A stretch of 35,388 bases of DNA from an uncultured Muribaculaceae bacterium (GTDB lineage: Bacteria; Bacteroidota; Bacteroidia; Bacteroidales; Muribaculaceae). Made by a program: the position numbers and the translations under genes. The notes under the pieces were generated by a model. The model was not told the origin of the DNA and searched no databases. It saw nothing but the letters and a program-made list of their open reading frames with translations. Numbering within the stretch: the first letter of the stretch is position 1; each line of letters begins with the position of its first letter. The DNA lies in NCBI GenBank assembly GCA_910584665.1, contig CAJUBL010000028.1, positions 1 to 35,388 of the forward strand. The letters are read 5' to 3'. Shown piece by piece: positions 7,495-16,006 of this stretch.

Positions 7495-10345
7495 CTGAAC
7501 CTGTGTGTAGTATCTCCTTGAGATATGAAGCAGTCGGCGATGTGCCGTCGGAAATCTGTTCGGGAGTGCCGGTGGCTACAATCTGTCCGCCGTTTTTACC
7601 GCCTCCGGGACCCATGTCTATGATGTGGTCGGCCGATTTGAGTACATCAAGGTTGTGCTCGATCACCAGTACGGTATTACCTTTGTCAACCAGTCGGTTG
7701 AGTACTCCCATCAGTGTTTTGATATCATCAAAGTGAAGTCCTGTTGTAGGCTCGTCAAGGATGAACAGGGTTTTGCCGGTATCCTTTTTTGCCAGTTCGG
7801 TAGCGAGTTTGACTCTCTGGTTTTCGCCTCCGGAAAGTGTCGATGACGGCTGGCCGAGTTTTATATAACCTAATCCTATCTCCTGTAAGACCTTGATTTT
7901 CTTAATAATCAAAGGCTGATTTGCGAAGAACACGACAGCCTGGTTGATAGTCATATCAAGTACATCTGCTATTGATTTTCCCTTGAATCTCACTTCGAGT
8001 GTCTCCCTGTTGTAGCGTTTGCCCCCGCAGGTTTCACACGGTACGAGTACATCCGGCAGAAAATTCATGGCTATGGTACGGTATCCGTTACCCGAGCAGG
8101 TCTCGCATCGCCCGCCGGCTACATTGAACGAAAAGCGCCCCGGTTTGTAACCGCGTATTCTGGCCTCTGGCAGACTTACAAAGAGATTGCGTATATCCGA
8201 GAATACACCCGTATAGGTCGCAGGATTTGATCGTGGGGTACGCCCCAGCGGAGACTGGTCGACGGTGACAATCTTATCAATATGTTCGATACCCTCGAGC
8301 GAGGTATATGGCAGTGGCTCCTGAAGTGAACGATAGAATCTGGATGAGAGTATAGGTTGCAGTGTGCCGTTGATAATTGATGATTTTCCCGATCCTGACA
8401 CCCCTGCGATACAGGTCAGTGTCCCTAATGGCAGTTCAAGGGTCACATTTTTAAGGTTATTACCGGAACAACCCTTTAGAATCAACTTGTTTCCGTTGCC
8501 TTTACGGCGTTCCGACGGTATTCCGATAGTATTGGTGCCGTTAAGATATCTGGCTGTCATTGTGTCGGCCTCGAGCATGTCGGCAGGTGTACCCTGATAC
8601 ACTACATTTCCGCCATGTCGCCCCGCACCGGGACCTATGTCAACGATATAGTCTGATTCCTGCATCATCTCCTGATCATGCTCAACGACAATGACGGTAT
8701 TTGAGGCGTCACGCAGCGCTTTTAGAGAATTGATAAGTCTCATGTTGTCGCGCTGATGCAGACCTATACTTGGCTCGTCGAGAATATACATGACATTTAC
8801 CAATTCCGATCCTATCTGGGTCGCCAGTCTTATGCGTTGGCTTTCGCCTCCCGATAATGTTGCGGTAGCGCGTGCCAGCGACAGATATTCCAGTCCTACA
8901 TCGATCAGAAAGTGAAGACGGGACCTTATTTCCTTGAGGATCTCTGCCGCGACGACGCGGCTGGTGGGTGAAAGTATATCTTCTGCATTCTTTGTCCATT
9001 CATATAGGTCTGCGATATCAAGGCGGCAGAGATCGGCAATGTTCTTGTTTCCGATGAAAAAATGCAGGGCTTCCTTATTGAGCCTGTCGCCGTTACATTC
9101 CGGACAGGTCATACGTGAGAAGAACTGACCGCTCCAGTTTCTGGCGGCGCTGTCAGATTCCTCACTCTGCTGCTGTTCGATGTATTTGACAATACCTTCA
9201 TAGGTGGTGAAGTAGTGGGATGTGCTCAGTGTATCGCTCTTTATGCTGAGCCGCTCGTCGGTACCGTTTAGTATATCATTTATGGCATCCTCCGGTATCT
9301 CGTTGATAGGTGTTCGGGTCGTACAGTCGTATTTTTCACAGATGGCTGCAATCTGCCACCATAGCATAGTGTTCTTTGTCTTTCCAAGAGGTACTATTCC
9401 GCCTTCGGCAATGGACAGCTTGTCGTTGGGGATGAGTTTTGCGCGGTCAATGACATTGACCGTGCCGAGTCCCTTGCAATGCGGACAGGCCCCCTGTGGT
9501 GAGTTGAATGAGAAGTTGTGCGGAGCCGGCTCCCGATATGATAGTCCGCTCTTGGGGTCCATCAGCGACAGGCTGTAGTGGGTAGCCTCGCCGTTATCGG
9601 CATCAAGAATAATCATCTGTTTCTCGCCCTGAGCCAGTGCATTGTCGATTGAACTGCCCAGTCGCTCAAGATCCTTTGGTGAGGCCTTTAGTTTGTCGAT
9701 GACGAGTTCTACGGAGTGGTTCTTATAACGGTCAAGTTTCATGCCGGGAGTAATCTCTCGCAGTTCGCCGTCAATCCTGACGTTAAGATAGCCTTTTTTT
9801 GAAAGAGTCTCGAAAAGTTCTTTATAATGTCCTTTGCGGTTTCTGACAAGCGGGGCCAGAAGTATGATCCGGCGGTCCTGATATTTACTGAGCAGAAGCT
9901 CCAGAATTTTTTCACGTGAATATTTAACCATCTCGTGTCCGGTAAGATAGCTGCGGGCAGTTGCTACACGGGCAAACAGAAGTCTCAGATAGTCATATAT
10001 CTCGGTCGTGGTGCCTATGGTGCTTCGTGGATTGCGGTTTACTGTTTTCTGCTCGATAGCTATCACAGGACTCAGTCCTGTGATATTGTCGACATCGGGA
10101 CGTTCGAGCGCTCCGAGCATTCCGCGTGCATACGATGAAAAAGTTTCGATGTAACGCCGTTGTCCCTCGGCATAGATTGTGTCGAAGGCAAGCGAAGACT
10201 TGCCCGAACCCGAAAGACCGGTTATCACCGATAGTTTGCCGAGGGGGATTGTGACATCGATGTTTTTAAGATTGTGTACCTTTGCGCCTGTGACTGTGAG
10301 ATACTGTGCCGGTCTGATATCTTTAGGTGTGTTTTTTCTGCTCAT
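7451..10345 (-). CDS. uvrA: Excinuclease ABC subunit UvrA
   Basis: UvrA is the ATP-dependent damage-recognition subunit of nucleotide excision repair. The 964 residues contain two ABC ATPase modules. The first has Walker A GLSGSGKSS and signature LSGGESQRIRLA; the second has GVSGSGKSS and LSGGENQRVKLATEL. The C-terminal zinc finger is visible as CETCSGNGYR and PCETCGGKRY, and an inserted CPEC pair lies between modules. It is slightly longer than E. coli UvrA (940). About 18 extra C-terminal residues are encoded antisense to the end of trkH. It is the last gene of a minus-strand unit, with only 2 nt between the transglycosylase stop and its ATG. Confidence 0.96.
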   Translation of the reverse strand: MSRKNTPKDIRPAQYLTVTGAKVHNLKNIDVTIPLGKLSVITGLSGSGKSSLAFDTIYAEGQRRYIETFSSYARGMLGALERPDVDNITGLSPVIAIEQKTVNRNPRSTIGTTTEIYDYLRLLFARVATARSYLTGHEMVKYSREKILELLLSKYQDRRIILLAPLVRNRKGHYKELFETLSKKGYLNVRIDGELREITPGMKLDRYKNHSVELVIDKLKASPKDLERLGSSIDNALAQGEKQMIILDADNGEATHYSLSLMDPKSGLSYREPAPHNFSFNSPQGACPHCKGLGTVNVIDRAKLIPNDKLSIAEGGIVPLGKTKNTMLWWQIAAICEKYDCTTRTPINEIPEDAINDILNGTDERLSIKSDTLSTSHYFTTYEGIVKYIEQQQSEESDSAARNWSGQFFSRMTCPECNGDRLNKEALHFFIGNKNIADLCRLDIADLYEWTKNAEDILSPTSRVVAAEILKEIRSRLHFLIDVGLEYLSLARATATLSGGESQRIRLATQIGSELVNVMYILDEPSIGLHQRDNMRLINSLKALRDASNTVIVVEHDQEMMQESDYIVDIGPGAGRHGGNVVYQGTPADMLEADTMTARYLNGTNTIGIPSERRKGNGNKLILKGCSGNNLKNVTLELPLGTLTCIAGVSGSGKSSIINGTLQPILSSRFYRSLQEPLPYTSLEGIEHIDKIVTVDQSPLGRTPRSNPATYTGVFSDIRNLFVSLPEARIRGYKPGRFSFNVAGGRCETCSGNGYRTIAMNFLPDVLVPCETCGGKRYNRETLEVRFKGKSIADVLDMTINQAVVFFANQPLIIKKIKVLQEIGLGYIKLGQPSSTLSGGENQRVKLATELAKKDTGKTLFILDEPTTGLHFDDIKTLMGVLNRLVDKGNTVLVIEHNLDVLKSADHIIDMGPGGGKNGGQIVATGTPEQISDGTSPTASYLKEILHTGSATCARIHVKEGRER

Positions 10346-10347
10346 GA

Positions 10348-11346
10348 TTAATCTTTGTCAGTTACCCAGTTCTTATTGTATACGTGACAGTCGCTTTTTG
10401 AACGGTAAAGAGAATCCTTAGCGGGGATCTTTACTTTGTAGATCTTTCCGTTCTTGTTGGGAAGTGACTTGTGTCTGATCCAAGGATTGGCTTCACGAAG
10501 CTGACTGTAGCTGATTCCGTGTTTTCGGGCCCATGTAGGCCAGTCGTTTACCGGTGTGTCCACTTCGACTGTCCTGTATTCTATGGGTTGATAAAGCTGG
10601 TTTTTATTGAGCTGGAATCCATATAAGACCGGATTATCCATTATGAGTTTGGTGGCGAGAATCCTGAACATGTAGCGGGAGGTCTCGTCAGCCAGATACA
10701 GATCAAAGGCACTGTCAGCCAGCTGTGTCTCCATTTCAGCAGTAATGCGGTTGGTGCCTCCGTTGTATGATGCAGCCGCGCTCTCCCAGTTGCCATACAT
10801 GTCGTAGGCTTTTCTGAGATATCGGCATGCGGCTTCTGTCTCTTTCTCGATATTATATCGTTCGTCAACCCATTCATTTACTTCGAGTCCGTATTGTCTG
10901 GCTGTTGAGGGTATGAATTGCCATAGACCGGCGGCTTTGGCCGGAGAGTAGGCCCGTGGGTTGAGCATACTCTCGACACAGGCCAGATATAGCAGATCTT
11001 CCGGAATACCGTTTCTCTTCAGAATAGGCGAGAGTTCAGGAAAATATTTATTGGCGCGTTTTATCAGTAACAATGTATTGCCGTGAGTATAGGCCATCGA
11101 TGTGAGTTCGCGGTCAAGCCGTTCATACATGTCAACACGGTCAAATTCTATTGTCTGTCCGGCGAATCTTACACTCGATGGAACTACCGGATTTTTAATT
11201 CGCAATATACCGTTGGGCGATACATATTCCGTGTTTGATTCACGGTCGTGATATTTTGAGTCCGAATTATCGGCCAGGCATGATACCGGTGTGGCTGATA
11301 CGGATAGTGCTATCGAAATTACAGTAGGAAATAGCGTTTTTTTCAT
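10348..11346 (-). CDS. Secreted lytic transglycosylase with a C-terminal LysM domain (MltD-like)
   Basis: The enzyme cleaves peptidoglycan between MurNAc and GlcNAc with 1,6-anhydro product formation, acting in the periplasm. The 332-residue protein has a signal peptide (about 1-25) and an SLT/GH23 domain (about 105-240). The catalytic Glu is Glu125 in LACVESMLNP, followed by AAGLWQFIPSTARQYG and AAASYNGG. One LysM peptidoglycan-binding repeat lies near 265-315 and ends KIYKVKIPAK. E. coli MltD is longer, with more LysM repeats. Its ATG overlaps the stop of the upstream gene by 4 nt and uvrA starts 2 nt after its stop, so the three genes are one unit. I see no clear lipobox, so a soluble periplasmic form is more likely than a lipoprotein. 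Confidence 0.92.
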   Translation of the reverse strand: MKKTLFPTVISIALSVSATPVSCLADNSDSKYHDRESNTEYVSPNGILRIKNPVVPSSVRFAGQTIEFDRVDMYERLDRELTSMAYTHGNTLLLIKRANKYFPELSPILKRNGIPEDLLYLACVESMLNPRAYSPAKAAGLWQFIPSTARQYGLEVNEWVDERYNIEKETEAACRYLRKAYDMYGNWESAAASYNGGTNRITAEMETQLADSAFDLYLADETSRYMFRILATKLIMDNPVLYGFQLNKNQLYQPIEYRTVEVDTPVNDWPTWARKHGISYSQLREANPWIRHKSLPNKNGKIYKVKIPAKDSLYRSKSDCHVYNKNWVTDKD

Positions 11347-12668
11347 TCGGTTATCGGACGGTTGGTCCCCTGTTTGAAATTAATTATATTTATATCTCCG
11401 GCGAGCGAATAGTTCTTGCCATCAGCTCCACGGGCTTTGATTACATAGTAATAAACACCTGCGGGGACCGGTCTGCCGCCATGTCTGCCATCCCATCCCT
11501 GGGACGGATTGGTAGTAGAGAACAGTTCTATTCCCCATTGGTTGAATATGTGGCATTCAAAGGTTACGATCGACCGGTAGCTTACACGCCATTCGTCATT
11601 GATCCCATCGGATGTCCCTGGTGAGAAAGCGTTTGGACATTCAAGCTTCGACTCACCGATAGATACCTGATAGGTCTCGCTTGTCCAGTCGCAGTCTCCG
11701 GCAGCGTTGGCAGATACAAATCTTACGTAGGTCGTTCCGTAATCGCGGAATGTGTGGGTTATCTCATCCTGATTGAACCGTAGATCAATGATGTCAAACT
11801 CGGGTGATGCCGACATCTGCCATTCCTTGTAAGCGACAGCATCGCTTGTGACAGCACTGAATGTGATCTCCACCGGGGCCGAGCCACCGAGCTGGATACC
11901 GTCGCCTGAAATCTCATTGTCATTGTCGCGTTGTTCCTTCTCTGCCTTTGTGTGGACGTCTATAGCTGTAGTGTTGTAACATGGCGTGGTTATCGACATC
12001 TCCTGACTCCAGTCTTTTAAAAAACGGTCTCCGCTTATTTCAAAGTCTGTATCACATAGCGGTGACGGAACCCGTATTGTGGTTACGAGTGAGGATATAT
12101 ATTCGGTGGTGGATATATGGGTGTAGCTCTGGCTATCTTCGTTCCATGACAAGGTATTGTAATTCACAGTTATGTCTCTGGATAGTTCACGTGGTACTCC
12201 GTTGATTGTATAATAGGTGATACGTGGTGCGCTTCCGTCGATATCGATTGCTGTCATGGCACAGTCGCTCTCATCTGTACTGACTGCCGCCGAATGTAGA
12301 TCCATTGTGTGATTGCTGTAATTTACAACCCAGTAACAATGGCTGCGGCCGTTCTCTGTGACGATATATCCCATGTCGTCCGGTCCTAATGTTATGGTAC
12401 ATCTGTTCCCTTCGCGATGGAATGGGACAGTCTCTCCGTAGGCACCACCCATCTGGCTGTATCGGGTCCACTCGACGGCCGCTGTTGCTGATGATGCCGT
12501 GTATGTGGCTGTAGTTCCGGTGTTGTTATAGATTACATATATTTTCTCAAGACCGGTGCTGGCCTCGGGTCGGATATCAATAGTGTGGTGTGCTGAATTG
12601 TTGAAAATAAGCTCGGCATGTGCTCCAATGCTCGTAGCCAATAGTATTATTGTGAGTAGTCGGTACAT
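11343..12668 (-). CDS. Secreted protein with gliding-motility-type (CHU_C) C-terminal domain
   Basis: This 441-residue exported protein has a signal peptide (MYRLLTIILLATSIGAHA). The middle is beta-rich, Thr/Ser-rich and without a motif I can name. The last 90 residues match the gliding-motility-associated C-terminal domain: CPNAFSPGTSDGINDEW, then FNQWGIELFS, WDGRHGGRPVPAGVYYYVI and a final ININF. In Flavobacteria and Cytophaga this is a type B sorting domain for the type IX secretion system, which attaches proteins at the surface or releases them. No type IX component lies in this window, so the export route is inferred. The gene heads the operon with the transglycosylase and uvrA, overlapping the former by 4 nt. 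Confidence 0.82.
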   Translation of the reverse strand: MYRLLTIILLATSIGAHAELIFNNSAHHTIDIRPEASTGLEKIYVIYNNTGTTATYTASSATAAVEWTRYSQMGGAYGETVPFHREGNRCTITLGPDDMGYIVTENGRSHCYWVVNYSNHTMDLHSAAVSTDESDCAMTAIDIDGSAPRITYYTINGVPRELSRDITVNYNTLSWNEDSQSYTHISTTEYISSLVTTIRVPSPLCDTDFEISGDRFLKDWSQEMSITTPCYNTTAIDVHTKAEKEQRDNDNEISGDGIQLGGSAPVEITFSAVTSDAVAYKEWQMSASPEFDIIDLRFNQDEITHTFRDYGTTYVRFVSANAAGDCDWTSETYQVSIGESKLECPNAFSPGTSDGINDEWRVSYRSIVTFECHIFNQWGIELFSTTNPSQGWDGRHGGRPVPAGVYYYVIKARGADGKNYSLAGDINIINFKQGTNRPITE

Positions 12669-12692
12669 CTCTGGTGCTCGTAATTTAACTTA

Positions 12693-12700
12693 CAAAAGTA
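12693..12700 (-). promoter_or_regulatory. Candidate -7 element for the CHU_C-transglycosylase-uvrA operon
   Basis: On the minus strand this reads TACTTTTG, a full TAnnTTTG match. Transcription would start near 12686, about 18 nt before the ATG. No good TTTG is seen 19-21 bp upstream, so the promoter may be weak or activated. Confidence 0.55.
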
Positions 12701-12877
12701 AGAAAAAAACAGCTTAAAACCTAATGTGTCAAAATAGCCGGCAACACTATACAACTAATCTTAATCTTTTTTAGCCTCAATGTCGTTTTATTACATATGG
12801 ACAATTATGGGGCAAGTCATACCGGCTTAATTATTGGTCAAAAGATGAACTCATGTCATCCGTTATGTATTTTTTGT

Positions 12878-12885
12878 TAATTTTG
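12878..12885 (+). promoter_or_regulatory. Candidate -7 element for the Omp85-like gene
   Basis: TAATTTTG matches TAnnTTTG and lies 18 nt before the ATG at 12904. It decides the start of that gene, since the earlier in-frame start at 12853 would be upstream of the transcript. No convincing -33 TTTG is present. The AT-rich 235-bp space 12669-12903 holds this element and the divergent one at 12693; I see nothing else in it. Confidence 0.55.
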
Positions 12886-12903
12886 CAATTCGTTTCAACT
12901 GTT

Positions 12904-14097
12904 ATGGGAAAAATAAAAAAATATATATGTCTGATACTGTTTCTCTTAGCTGTCGGACAATATGCGTTGGCCGGTGATACGGTCAATGTGCGGACCGGCA
13001 CTGGGGAGGTGATGACGACAGATACGTTGAAGCCTAAAAGCGGTAATATATTCGATCGTATCGTTGATTATTTTGACGAAACCAATAAGGAGCATAAGGA
13101 CAGGGCTTTTGATGTGAGTTTTATTGGTGGTCCGCATTACAGCAACGAGAAAAAGTTCGGTATCGGACTTCTCGCCGCAGGTGTCTATTCGACCCATCGT
13201 GGGGATTCATTGACTCCGCCCAGCAATATATCGTTGTATGCCGATGTCTCTACAAGCGGTTTTTATTCTGTGGGATTGCGCGGAACAACCCGTTTCAAAG
13301 AAGACCGGTTAAGGATTAATTTCCAGGCTTACTTCCAGTCTATGCCTGATAAGTTCTGGGGCATAGGTTATGATGATGATTCGGATGACGGAAATGAGAC
13401 CTCTTATAAACGTCTTATGTCGGAGTGCAGGATCGATGCTCTGGTGCGTATTGTCCCCGGGCTGTATATAGGGCCATTGATGGAACTGTCTTATATCAAA
13501 GGCTCTACATCTCATGCGGATATGTTACACTTGTGGCGTGGAGAGGATCTGCGCACGTTCAGCTATGCTGTCGGAGCTAAGTTGGGTCTGGATACCAGGG
13601 ATAATCTCACGGCGCCGACGCGCGGAGTGAATATCTCGCTTGTTCAGCGTTATTACGGCAGATGGATGGCGAACACATATCCGTTCTCGTCTACCGAACT
13701 GACTGCGGGTATGTATATACCGACGTGGCGTGACTGTGTTCTCGCTATGCAGTATCACACTCTGATCACTTATGGTGATACCCCTTGGGGTATGCTTGCG
13801 AGCATGGGCGGAAGCTACACTATGCGCGGATATTATGAGGGACGTTACCGTGACAAGGGTGAGATGGATTTTACACTTGAGTTGCGTCAGCGTATCTACC
13901 GTCGTATCGGAGTTGTGTCATGGGGTGGAGTGGGCTCTGTCTTTCCGCGACTTAGCTGTATGTCGGTAAGACATCTGTTGCCTAATTACGGTGTGGGATT
14001 CCGATGGGAATTCAAGAAGAATGTCAATGTGCGATTCGATCTCGGATTCGGTAAGGGTGAGCGCGGATTTGTGTTTAATATCAATGAAGCTTTCTGA
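12904..14097 (+). CDS. Omp85/BamA-like outer-membrane beta-barrel protein without POTRA domains
   Basis: A 397-residue outer-membrane protein. The ATG at 12904 gives a clean signal peptide (MGKIKKYICLILFLLAVGQ, then YALA). A short linker leads straight into a barrel that resembles the surface-antigen (D15/Omp85) domain: GLDTRDNLTAPTRGV, then the conserved MRGYYEGRYRDK and LELRQRIYRRIGVVSWGGVG. It ends in Phe, as outer-membrane barrels usually do. POTRA repeats, which receive client proteins in BamA and TamA, are absent, so classic barrel assembly is unlikely. The stop overlaps the start of a phosphoethanolamine transferase by 1 nt (TGATG), so a joint role in the outer membrane is plausible but unproven. 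Confidence 0.82.
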   Translation: MGKIKKYICLILFLLAVGQYALAGDTVNVRTGTGEVMTTDTLKPKSGNIFDRIVDYFDETNKEHKDRAFDVSFIGGPHYSNEKKFGIGLLAAGVYSTHRGDSLTPPSNISLYADVSTSGFYSVGLRGTTRFKEDRLRINFQAYFQSMPDKFWGIGYDDDSDDGNETSYKRLMSECRIDALVRIVPGLYIGPLMELSYIKGSTSHADMLHLWRGEDLRTFSYAVGAKLGLDTRDNLTAPTRGVNISLVQRYYGRWMANTYPFSSTELTAGMYIPTWRDCVLAMQYHTLITYGDTPWGMLASMGGSYTMRGYYEGRYRDKGEMDFTLELRQRIYRRIGVVSWGGVGSVFPRLSCMSVRHLLPNYGVGFRWEFKKNVNVRFDLGFGKGERGFVFNINEAF

Positions 14098-15794
14098 TGG
14101 TTAGGAGGATTATTGATTCGATACTGCGTCATCCTGCATGTACGTTGCTGGCTGTATGGTTTGTTTTTGTATTGATGGTTCCTAATGTCATGCTTTGTTT
14201 TACTGAGGCAATGGGGCTGTCTGATGCGTTCGTGAACATTGTGTTGCCGCTGGGATTCTATATGATTCTCATCTCGATGTTCAGACGTACGGGCTGGGCT
14301 GTGTGGGCTATGTTGCCGTTCTCGGTTCTCGCCGCATTTCAGGTTGTGCTGATATTCCTGTATGGAGGATCTATAATCGCAGTCGATATGTTTCTGAATG
14401 TCGTTACTACCAATATGTCGGAAGCTTGCGAGCTGTTGCGTAATCTCGGCACTGCGATTGTGACGGTTGTTGTGCTGTATCTTCCTCCTCTTGTGTGGGC
14501 TGCTGTGACTCTTGTCCGTCGTAAGACGCTTCAGGCTGGAGCACGGCGTTGTTTCGGACGTTTCGGTATCGTCTGTTTCGTTATCGGGGTTATTGGTTCT
14601 GCGGTCAATTCGGCTGTTGATCGAAATTACTCTGTTGTACAGAATGTTTTCCCGGCAAATGTGATAAACAATATAAGAATTGCCGTCAGGCGTACAGTCA
14701 GTGTCAGTAAATACAGTGAGACATCATCTGCTTTCCGTTTCGGTTCACGGTCTGTCCATGATGCTGATGCCAGTGAGGTCTATATAATGGTTATAGGAGA
14801 GACGTCACGTGCATGTGAATGGCAGATGGGCGGATATGAGAGAGCGACCAATCCGAGATTGTCGGACCGTGATAATGTTACTTTTTTTAGCAGAGCGTTG
14901 AGTGAGTCGAATACGACGCATAAGAGTGTGCCGATGCTTATGTCTCATGTCACGGCATGTAATTATGATTCGGTAGGTTATAGCAAGAGTGTTATCACGG
15001 CTTTCAGGGAAGCGGGTTTTAAGACGACATTTATTTCCAATCAGGCTCCGAATCATTCATATACCGAGTTTTTCGGACGTGAGGCTGACAGATGTTTCTA
15101 TATGGATGATACATTGGGACGGCATTGTTATGACGGGGAGATGCTACCGGTGGTAGGTCGATGTCTTGCCGATACATGTGACCGCAAGCAACTCATTGTG
15201 TTACACAGCTACGGGTCTCATTTTAAGTATTCAGAGCGATATCCTTCGGGGTTCGGTTCCTTTAAGCCCGATGAGTGTGACGAGGTGTGTCGGGAGCAGC
15301 GTCAGTCTCTGATCAACGCCTATGATAATACTATTGAGTATACAGACTGCTGGCTTGATTCCCTTATGTCTATGGTCGAGAAGACAGGAAGACTTGCTGC
15401 GGTGGTTTATGCAGCCGATCATGGAGAGGACATACTGGATGATGGTAGGGAACGTTTTCTTCATGCATCTCCTACGCCAACATATTACCAGCTGCATGTC
15501 GCGATGCTTACATGGGTGTCATCATCTTATAATGAAACTTATCCCGAAAAACTGTCAGTGATGAGTAGTCATCGTGATGTTCCGGTAAGTTCTACTTCGT
15601 CATTATATAATACTCTTATTGATCTCGGAGGGATTGAGACACGGTATTATGTCGACTCGTTGTCTGTGGCCTCGTTACGGTATGGCCGTCCTCGTACATT
15701 GTATCTGAATGACATGAATGTGGGAGTGGATATAATGGATTGCGGTCTTAGAAAAGAAGATGTCGAGATTATGCACGGGTTGTCTGTTTTGTAA
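14097..15794 (+). CDS. EptA-like phosphoethanolamine transferase (lipid A or glycan), inner membrane
   Basis: Enzymes of this sulfatase-fold family move phosphoethanolamine from phosphatidylethanolamine to lipid A, LPS core or other surface glycans at the periplasmic face. The 565 residues start with about five membrane helices (to about 190). The catalytic domain has GET at 234-236 with metal ligand Glu235, the nucleophile region NTTHKSVPM with Thr274 at the position of MCR-1 Thr285, and ADHGED with Asp441 and His442. All key residues seem intact, so the enzyme should be active. It would reduce the negative charge of the surface and may help against cationic peptides such as polymyxin. The acceptor cannot be told from sequence. 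It starts inside the stop codon of the barrel gene. Confidence 0.9.
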   Translation: MVRRIIDSILRHPACTLLAVWFVFVLMVPNVMLCFTEAMGLSDAFVNIVLPLGFYMILISMFRRTGWAVWAMLPFSVLAAFQVVLIFLYGGSIIAVDMFLNVVTTNMSEACELLRNLGTAIVTVVVLYLPPLVWAAVTLVRRKTLQAGARRCFGRFGIVCFVIGVIGSAVNSAVDRNYSVVQNVFPANVINNIRIAVRRTVSVSKYSETSSAFRFGSRSVHDADASEVYIMVIGETSRACEWQMGGYERATNPRLSDRDNVTFFSRALSESNTTHKSVPMLMSHVTACNYDSVGYSKSVITAFREAGFKTTFISNQAPNHSYTEFFGREADRCFYMDDTLGRHCYDGEMLPVVGRCLADTCDRKQLIVLHSYGSHFKYSERYPSGFGSFKPDECDEVCREQRQSLINAYDNTIEYTDCWLDSLMSMVEKTGRLAAVVYAADHGEDILDDGRERFLHASPTPTYYQLHVAMLTWVSSSYNETYPEKLSVMSSHRDVPVSSTSSLYNTLIDLGGIETRYYVDSLSVASLRYGRPRTLYLNDMNVGVDIMDCGLRKEDVEIMHGLSVL

Positions 15795-15901
15795 ATATTG
15801 ATTAGCGGATGTATTGACGAAGTTATCTGATATTAGTAGTTAAATTATTGAAAAGCAATCGTATAGTGGTCTGTGTAGTTGTGAAAAGTTGTCCGAAATG
15901 G

Positions 15902-15933
15902 AAAATTTTATAAAATAGTTAAGGTAAAATTTT
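15902..15933. repeat. AT-rich inverted repeat overlapping the nrdD promoter
   Basis: AAAATTTTA (15902-15910) and TAAAATTTT (15925-15933) are exact reverse complements with 14 nt between them. The right arm overlaps the -33 TTTG. It could be an operator for oxygen- or dNTP-dependent control, but such AT-rich repeats can arise by chance. The rest of 15795-15901 shows nothing I can name. Confidence 0.35.
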
Positions 15934-15961
15934 GTTACTTTGGATAAAGACATTACCTTTG
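15931..15961 (+). promoter_or_regulatory. Bacteroidetes-type promoter of nrdD-nrdG
   Basis: TTTG at 15931-15934 and TACCTTTG at 15954-15961 are separated by 19 bp, a full match to the consensus. Transcription should start near 15968, about 39 nt before the ATG at 16007. An earlier in-frame start at 15932 lies inside the promoter and is rejected. Confidence 0.82.
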
Positions 15962-16006
15962 TGTGGTATTGAAAATATCACATTTCCTATTGAAATAATT
16001 TATCCC

